Of a DNA stretch of 64,000 bases, positions 59,262 to 64,000 are shown piece after piece (positions within the stretch are counted from its first letter, which is position 1; each line of letters begins with the position of its first letter). A program made the position numbers and the translations under genes. The notes beneath the pieces are model-generated. The model was not told the origin of the DNA, did not search any database, and saw only the letters and a program-made list of their open reading frames with translations. The stretch spans positions 2,324,501 to 2,388,500 of the forward strand of contig CP048485.1 in the NCBI GenBank assembly GCA_025560025.1, written 5' to 3'. The stretch comes from Agrobacterium tumefaciens (GTDB lineage: Bacteria; Pseudomonadota; Alphaproteobacteria; Rhizobiales; Rhizobiaceae).

Positions 59262-60494
59262 TCAGTGCGGCGCATCCAGATTGTCGATCCTGCGCAGCTT
59301 TGAAAAGCCGAGCGCCCAGATAACCGCGACAGCAAGCGTGCCCGCTCCCCCGATGACGACGGCAGGCACCGCACCGACCACATGGGCCATGGTGCCGGCG
59401 CGGAATTCCCCCAGCTCGTTGGAAGCGCCGACAAACACCATGTTGACCGCATTCACGCGCCCGCGCACCTCATCCGGCGTCCAGAGCGCGATCAATGTCT
59501 CCCGCACATAGACGGACACCATGTCCGATGCGCCCATGACCACCAATGCGGCAATGGACACCCATGCCGTTTCGGAAAGCCCGAATACCACGGTGGAAAT
59601 ACCGAAGAGGCCGACGCCAACGAACATCAGAAGGCCGGCGTGGTGGCGGATGGGCCTGAACGCCAGAATAACCGCAACGGTGATGGCGCCGATACCGGGA
59701 GCCGCGCGCAGAAGCCCAAGGCCCCATGGGCCCAGCGTCAACACTTCTTTGGCGAAAATCGGCATCAGAGCGACAGCGCCGCCGAGCAGGACGGCAAAGA
59801 GGTCGAGCGAAATTGCGCCGAGAACAACTTTCTCCTGCGAGATGAATTTAAACCCGGCCAGCATTGTCTCAAGGCTGATGGCTTTCGCCGGGCCGCGCTG
59901 TTCCGGTTTACGGATTGTCACGGCCAGCGCCGCCGACACGATGAAGAGAACGAATGCGACGCTATAGGCGACGGAGGCGCCAGCACCATAAAGCAGGCCG
60001 CCGGCGACGGGACCAAGAATGGACGCCATCTGCCAGGAGGAAGAATTCCAGGCTATGGCGTTCGGCAAATCCTCGACGGGTATGAGATTGGGCGCCAGCG
60101 ACTGAACCGCAGGCCCCATGAAGGCACGCTCGATCCCGAACACGACGAGAATTGCGAAGACCGGCCAGGGAGAAAAATTGTGCGTCACCGTCAAGCCAAG
60201 CAGGGCTGCGGCGCAACCGGCCGCGATCACAAGACATATGGCCATGATGCGCCGGCGATTGTGCCTGTCGGCGACAGTTCCGGTGACGAGGATCAAAAGC
60301 AGCGACGGCAGAAACTGGAAGAGACCGATCAGACCAAGATAAAAGGCATTGCCGGTGACCTCATACATCTGCCAGCCAACGGAAACGCTGACGATCTGGA
60401 TGGCGAAGGCCGAAAAAAACCGGGCGCTGAAAAAACGACGATAGGAACTGTGCCGGAATGCACCGAAGCGGTTTTCGGCAGAAGGCAGGGACAT
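59262..60494 (-). CDS. MFS exporter (EntS/MFS_3-like)
   Basis: 410 residues from the ATG at 60494 (MSLPSAENRFGAFRHSSYRR); the open frame goes 70 codons further up but that part is not transporter-like. Twelve hydrophobic segments. GTVADRHNRRRIM is the loop 2-3 signature of the major facilitator superfamily. SLAPNLIPVEDLPNAIAWNSS and the later TPDEVRGRVNAVNMVFVGASNELGEF (key part RGRVNAVNMVF) match the enterobactin-exporter-like MFS_3 group. The substrate cannot be told. It converges on the amidotransferase gene (12-bp gap). Confidence 0.9.
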   Translation of the reverse strand: MSLPSAENRFGAFRHSSYRRFFSARFFSAFAIQIVSVSVGWQMYEVTGNAFYLGLIGLFQFLPSLLLILVTGTVADRHNRRRIMAICLVIAAGCAAALLGLTVTHNFSPWPVFAILVVFGIERAFMGPAVQSLAPNLIPVEDLPNAIAWNSSSWQMASILGPVAGGLLYGAGASVAYSVAFVLFIVSAALAVTIRKPEQRGPAKAISLETMLAGFKFISQEKVVLGAISLDLFAVLLGGAVALMPIFAKEVLTLGPWGLGLLRAAPGIGAITVAVILAFRPIRHHAGLLMFVGVGLFGISTVVFGLSETAWVSIAALVVMGASDMVSVYVRETLIALWTPDEVRGRVNAVNMVFVGASNELGEFRAGTMAHVVGAVPAVVIGGAGTLAVAVIWALGFSKLRRIDNLDAPH

Positions 60495-60741
60495 CGGCTG
60501 GGCGCTCTCGAGACAATGAGAAGTTTGCAATAGAGCGATATCACGGGAAGCGCCAGCCCTTCCGTTCAGGGGGATGACGAAAAATATGATCGGTTTCCGT
60601 CCGAAATCCCGCTGCAAATCCATGAACGGGATTATGGTGATCGACGGTCGATCCGACCAAAGATCATTACGATCTGGCACAACACTTGCCGGTTCACGGT
60701 TCAATGTCTAAATGTCTAGCAACCAAGATACGGAGATATTG

Positions 60742-61032
60742 ATGCTTGCCCTGTTTCAGACCATCGATCTGGCCTTGAACCTCTATACGTGGGTGCTGAT
60801 TGCCAGCGCTATTTTTTCCTGGCTTTACGCCTTCAACGTCATCAATTCCCGCAACCAGTTCGTGAACGCCATAGGGAGTTTCCTGGTCAACGTCACGGAA
60901 CCGGCCCTGCGCCCCATTCGCCGCATTCTGCCCAATCTCGGCGGTATCGACATTTCGCCGATCATCCTGCTGCTGATCATCTTCTTCATCCGCTCCTTCA
61001 TGTGGAACACGCTCTATCCGATGACCGTTTGA
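60742..61032 (+). CDS. YggT-family membrane protein
   Basis: 96 residues from the ATG at 60742, with CGGAG 6 bp before. Two membrane segments flank the hallmark loop [24 protein letters not shown] (key part [12 protein letters not shown]). YggT proteins help in osmotic tolerance and possibly division-site assembly. Its stop overlaps the start of the yggU-like gene. Confidence 0.94.
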   Translation: MLALFQTIDLALNLYTWVLIASAIFSWLYAFNVINSRNQFVNAIGSFLVNVTEPALRPIRRILPNLGGIDISPIILLLIIFFIRSFMWNTLYPMTV

Positions 61033-61370
61033 GCGGCCCCTGGCAAAAGCACCATGATCATGTCCGCCTGCCTGTTCGCCTCACACCGAATGGCGGGCGG
61101 GATGCGATTGACGGCGTGGAACAGGATGCGGACGGAAACGCGCATCTGAAGATACGCGTCAGCGCCGTGCCCGAAGGCGGCAAGGCGAACAAGGCCCTCA
61201 TTGTTTTGCTGGCGAAAAAGCTGGGCCTGCCCAAATCTTCCATCACCTTCATTTCAGGCGAAACGGCGCGCAAAAAAATCCTCCGGATCGATACCGACCC
61301 GGAGGATTTCGAAAAGCTTTTTAAAAATCTGGAAGCATCGACCCGATGCTTACACAAAGCCCAGCGCTGA
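61029..61370 (+). CDS. DUF167/YggU-family protein
   Basis: 113 residues if started at the TTG (61029) that overlaps the yggT stop (TTGA). No ATG lies in frame before the conserved part. [40 protein letters not shown] (key part [11 protein letters not shown]) and [12 protein letters not shown] are the DUF167 signature. A yggT-yggU pair is common. Function unknown. It converges on ppa with no gap. Confidence 0.88.
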   Translation: MSGPWQKHHDHVRLPVRLTPNGGRDAIDGVEQDADGNAHLKIRVSAVPEGGKANKALIVLLAKKLGLPKSSITFISGETARKKILRIDTDPEDFEKLFKNLEASTRCLHKAQR

Positions 61371-61904
61371 TCAGCCCTGTGCCTTGTAGCGCTCGATGGC
61401 TTCAACGATCAGCTTCTTGGCAACGTCGACATCCTGCCAGCCGCCCATCTTCACCCACTTGCCGGGCTCCAGATCCTTGTAGTGCTCGAAGAAGTGCTCG
61501 ATCTGCTTCAGCGTGATTTCCGGCAGGTCGGTGTAGTTGTGGACCTTGTCGTAGCGGCGCGTCAGCTTCGGAACCGGCACGGCCAGAATCTTCTCATCCT
61601 TACCGCCGTCATCTTCCATGATCATGACGCCGATGGGGCGAACATTGATCACGCAGCCCGGAACCAGCGGACGGGTGTTGCAGATGAGAACGTCGATCGG
61701 GTCGCCATCGTCAGACAGCGTGTGCGGCACGAAACCATAGTTACCCGGATAGGTCATCGGCGTGTAGAGGAAGCGATCGACGACCAGCGCACCCGCATCC
61801 TTGTCCATCTCGTACTTGATCGGATGGCCACCGACCGGCACTTCAACGATGACATTCACGTCATCCGGCGGATTCTTGCCTACGGAAATTGCATCGATAC
61901 GCAT
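61371..61904 (-). CDS. ppa: Inorganic pyrophosphatase
   Basis: 177 residues. Family I type: [39 protein letters not shown] (key part DGDPIDVL, metal-binding D66, D68, D71) and VKDxE-like [13 protein letters not shown]. It removes pyrophosphate made by biosynthetic reactions. Confidence 0.98.
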   Translation of the reverse strand: MRIDAISVGKNPPDDVNVIVEVPVGGHPIKYEMDKDAGALVVDRFLYTPMTYPGNYGFVPHTLSDDGDPIDVLICNTRPLVPGCVINVRPIGVMIMEDDGGKDEKILAVPVPKLTRRYDKVHNYTDLPEITLKQIEHFFEHYKDLEPGKWVKMGGWQDVDVAKKLIVEAIERYKAQG

Positions 61905-62074
61905 TCGCTTCCCTCAATTCGACGGGTTGGATTTGGTTTTCGATACTGGGAAAGTCGCCGCATTGCAACATGGCTTTGGGCGGATAAGGCAGAATGCGGG
62001 ATTTGAGGGTATCGCTATTGCGCATGGCAAAGGCGGAAAGATCAAACGGGCTTAAAATCCACCCGCAATTTTTA

Positions 62075-62581
62075 TCAGTTCCAGACGAAACCGACTTTGC
62101 GCAGTGATTTGCCGCCGAAGTCTTCCATGCCTTCTGCAATATCGCGGCCGCCATGCGAGCGGAAAAAACGATTGGCGACATCGCTGTCTTCAAGGCACCA
62201 GACGACGATACCGTTGCAGCCGAGCGACGTCAGCAGCCGGCGCGCCTCCGTGAACAACAGGGAGCCAAGCCCGATGCCCTGATATTCCGGGCGCAGATAA
62301 AGCTCGTAAATCTCGCCATCATGCGGCAGCCCGCGCGCCCGGCTGAGGCCCAGCGTCGCATATCCGGCAACCACACCGGCCACTTCCACCACCAGCATGG
62401 TGGCGGATCCTTTGGTCGCCTTCTTCCACCAGATTTCGCCGCGGCGCTCCAGCATCTGCGTCAACGGCCTGTGCGGGATTAGCCCGGCATAGGCCTGTTG
62501 CCACGACAGACGGTGCGCCTCGGAGATGGCGCGCGCATCATGCGGTTCAGCACGGCGAACATCGATGGATAACGTTTTCAT
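62075..62581 (-). CDS. GNAT-family N-acetyltransferase
   Basis: 168 residues. The acetyl-CoA site is LYLRPEYQGIGLGSLLF (YQGIGLG loop). VVWCLEDSDVANRFFRSHGG is the usual motif B and tail. No close specific match such as RimI. A CtrA-type site lies 98 bp upstream of its start. Confidence 0.9.
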   Translation of the reverse strand: MKTLSIDVRRAEPHDARAISEAHRLSWQQAYAGLIPHRPLTQMLERRGEIWWKKATKGSATMLVVEVAGVVAGYATLGLSRARGLPHDGEIYELYLRPEYQGIGLGSLLFTEARRLLTSLGCNGIVVWCLEDSDVANRFFRSHGGRDIAEGMEDFGGKSLRKVGFVWN

Positions 62582-62678
62582 AACGCGATTCTGGCCCCGG
62601 CCACGGAAACTTACCAGTCATAAAGGTTAACGCCGGCAAGCTTACCCACAGCCTATTCATGTGGACGACCGACAAAAA

Positions 62679-62695
62679 TTAACGCATCCTTAACC
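62679..62695. promoter_or_regulatory. CtrA-type binding site
   Basis: TTAA-CGCATCC-TTAACC matches TTAA-N7-TTAAC, the full site of the cell-cycle regulator CtrA, without mismatch. It lies between typA and the GNAT gene, upstream of the latter. Confidence 0.55.
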
Positions 62696-62744
62696 TTTGG
62701 CACAAGCACCTTTCGACTCATGCACACATAAAAACGAACGCATA

Positions 62745-62773
62745 AAAAAACCCGGCTCGAGGCCGGGTTTTTT
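62745..62773. terminator. Bidirectional terminator after typA
   Basis: AAAAAACCCGGC and GCCGGGTTTTTT are perfect 12-bp arms around TCGAG. T-runs stand on both strands. It ends typA 25 bp after its stop. Confidence 0.92.
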
Positions 62774-62797
62774 CGAATTCATAACGACAAGCCGCAA

Positions 62798-64000
62798 TCA
62801 GACAGCGAGCTTGGCCTTTTCGAAACGCTTGCGATCGTTGGCGTCCAGGAACATCTTGCGCAGACGGATGGACTTCGGCGTCACTTCCATCAGCTCGTCG
62901 TCCTGAATCCAGGAAAGCGCGCGATCGAGCGTCATGCGGATCGGCGGCGTCAGCTTCACGGCTTCATCCTTGCCGGCAGCGCGGATGTTGGTTAGCTGCT
63001 TGCCCTTCAGCACGTTCACTTCGAGATCGTTATCGCGAGAGTGAATACCGATGATCATGCCGGCATAGACCTTTTCACCCGGCTCGATGATCATCGGGCC
63101 GCGATCTTCCAGGTTGAACATGGCATAAGCCACAGCTTCGCCCGAACCGTTCGACAAGAGAACGCCGTTCACGCGGCCGGCAATCTGGCCCTTGAAGGGC
63201 TGATAGTCGTGGAACAGACGGTTCATGATCGCCGTGCCGCGGGTGTCGGTCAAAAGCTCCGACTGGTAGCCGATCAGGCCACGGGTCGGTGCATAGAACT
63301 TCAGACGAACGCGATTGCCGCCGGAAGGACGAAGCTCGGCCATTTCAGCCTTGCGCTCGGACATCTTCTGAACGACGACGCCGGAATGCTCTTCGTCAAC
63401 GTCGATCACGACTTCTTCGATCGGCTCCAGCAGGGTGCCGTTCTCATCCTTGTGCATCACGACGCGCGGACGCGAAACGGCAAGCTCGAAGCCTTCGCGA
63501 CGCATGGTTTCGATCAGAACCGCCAGCTGCAATTCGCCACGGCCGGAAACGAAGAACGAATCCTTGCCTTCGGCTTCTTCGATCTTCAGCGCAACGTTGC
63601 CTTCGGCTTCCTTGAACAGACGGTCACGGATAACGCGGCTCGTGACCTTGTCGCCTTCGGTGCCAGCCAGCGGGCTGTCGTTGACGATGAACGACATGGT
63701 AACGGTCGGCGGGTCGATCGGCTGCGCGGTCATCGCCTCGGTGACGGAGGGGTCACAGAAGGTGTCGGCAACAGTACCCTTGGAGAGGCCTGCAATGGCG
63801 ACGATGTCGCCGGCATGGGCTTCTTCGATTGACGTGCGCTCAATGCCGCGGAATGCGAGGATCTTCGAGATACGGCCGTTTTCAATAACCTTGCCGTCCT
63901 GGCCGAGAACCTTCACCGCCTGGTTCGGCTTGATGGAACCGGAAGCGATGCGGCCGGTGATGATGCGGCCGAGGAAGTTGTTGGCTTCAAGGATGGTGCC
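62798..64000 (-). CDS. typA: Ribosome-associated GTPase TypA/BipA, 5' part beyond the window
   Basis: The last 400 codons; the frame is open to the window edge (GTILEANNFLGRIITGRIASG). Present are EF-Tu-like domain 2, the EF-G-like domains III and V (GRGELQLAVLIETMRREGFELAVSRP; key part GRGELQLAVLIE) and the BipA-specific C-terminal domain (NGVLLSNGSGEAVAYAMFNLEDRGPM; key part GEAVAYAMFNLEDRG). The GTPase domain is outside. BipA helps 50S assembly in cold or stress. It ends with a strong terminator. Confidence 0.96.
   Translation of the reverse strand, partial: GTILEANNFLGRIITGRIASGSIKPNQAVKVLGQDGKVIENGRISKILAFRGIERTSIEEAHAGDIVAIAGLSKGTVADTFCDPSVTEAMTAQPIDPPTVTMSFIVNDSPLAGTEGDKVTSRVIRDRLFKEAEGNVALKIEEAEGKDSFFVSGRGELQLAVLIETMRREGFELAVSRPRVVMHKDENGTLLEPIEEVVIDVDEEHSGVVVQKMSERKAEMAELRPSGGNRVRLKFYAPTRGLIGYQSELLTDTRGTAIMNRLFHDYQPFKGQIAGRVNGVLLSNGSGEAVAYAMFNLEDRGPMIIEPGEKVYAGMIIGIHSRDNDLEVNVLKGKQLTNIRAAGKDEAVKLTPPIRMTLDRALSWIQDDELMEVTPKSIRLRKMFLDANDRKRFEKAKLAV

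Overview
The window is a continuous piece of alphaproteobacterial core chromosome. Everything points to the Rhizobiaceae, most likely Agrobacterium. Haem is made from glycine and succinyl-CoA (ALAS-type hemA). The F1 ATP synthase genes atpHAGDC stand alone without the F0 genes. TCA genes run mdh-sucCD-sucAB-lpd, a bacterial Mic60 gene sits between hemD and hemY, and a Rhizobiaceae-type intergenic palindrome lies before dxr. GC is high (about 60 percent by eye) and even in genes, with AT-rich promoter regions. I saw no rRNA, tRNA, IS element, prophage or CRISPR array. The species name is an inference from protein sequences and gene order.

Layout. 1-6140: amino-sugar locus. An ABC sugar permease (cut by the window edge) and a Gfo/Idh/MocA oxidoreductase diverge from gntR-nagB2/agaS-nagA-nagK. 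6147-11401: FAD monooxygenase, PAP2 phosphatase, dxr, hemA and a stress-type glycine-zipper lipoprotein. 11577-21397: tamA-tamB, cheW with a soluble PAS-PAS chemoreceptor, and fdhD. 21669-26691: atpHAGDC (minus strand). 26953-32964: small membrane protein, priA, xerC, a TraB/GumN protein, a DUF2867 protein and cytochrome b561. 33092-43280: lpd, LysE, MAPEG, sucB, sucA, sucD, sucC and mdh, all on the minus strand. 43459-48892: zapE, an Omp19/Inh-type lipoprotein and sdhCDAB. 49190-53119: exported hypothetical protein, then tsaD-gpsA-yciI-EVE-METTL20-like methyltransferase. 53193-59249: hemC-hemD-mic60-hemY, then terB and a class-I amidotransferase. 59262-64000: MFS exporter, yggT-yggU, ppa, GNAT and the 3' part of typA.

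How it fits together. The window holds much of the respiratory core: TCA enzymes from 2-oxoglutarate to oxaloacetate (fumarase not seen), succinate dehydrogenase, F1 ATPase, and first and middle steps of haem synthesis that draw on the succinyl-CoA handled by sucABCD. The most interesting signals are between genes. (1) A dyad TTAC(G/C)T-N2-ACGTAA occurs in front of mdh-suc, inside a 26-bp palindrome, and again in the sdhC promoter region, with 14 of 16 bases shared. This suggests one regulator for two TCA operons. (2) A perfect FNR box and a perfect EcfG-type stress promoter lie side by side between hemA and a lipoprotein gene whose leader can form a 12-bp stem. (3) A small hairpin sits exactly between the Shine-Dalgarno and the ATG of sucA. 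(4) Inverted 11-mers flank the amino-sugar divergent promoters. (5) A 17-bp CtrA-type site lies upstream of a GNAT gene. These are sequence observations; their functions are inferred.
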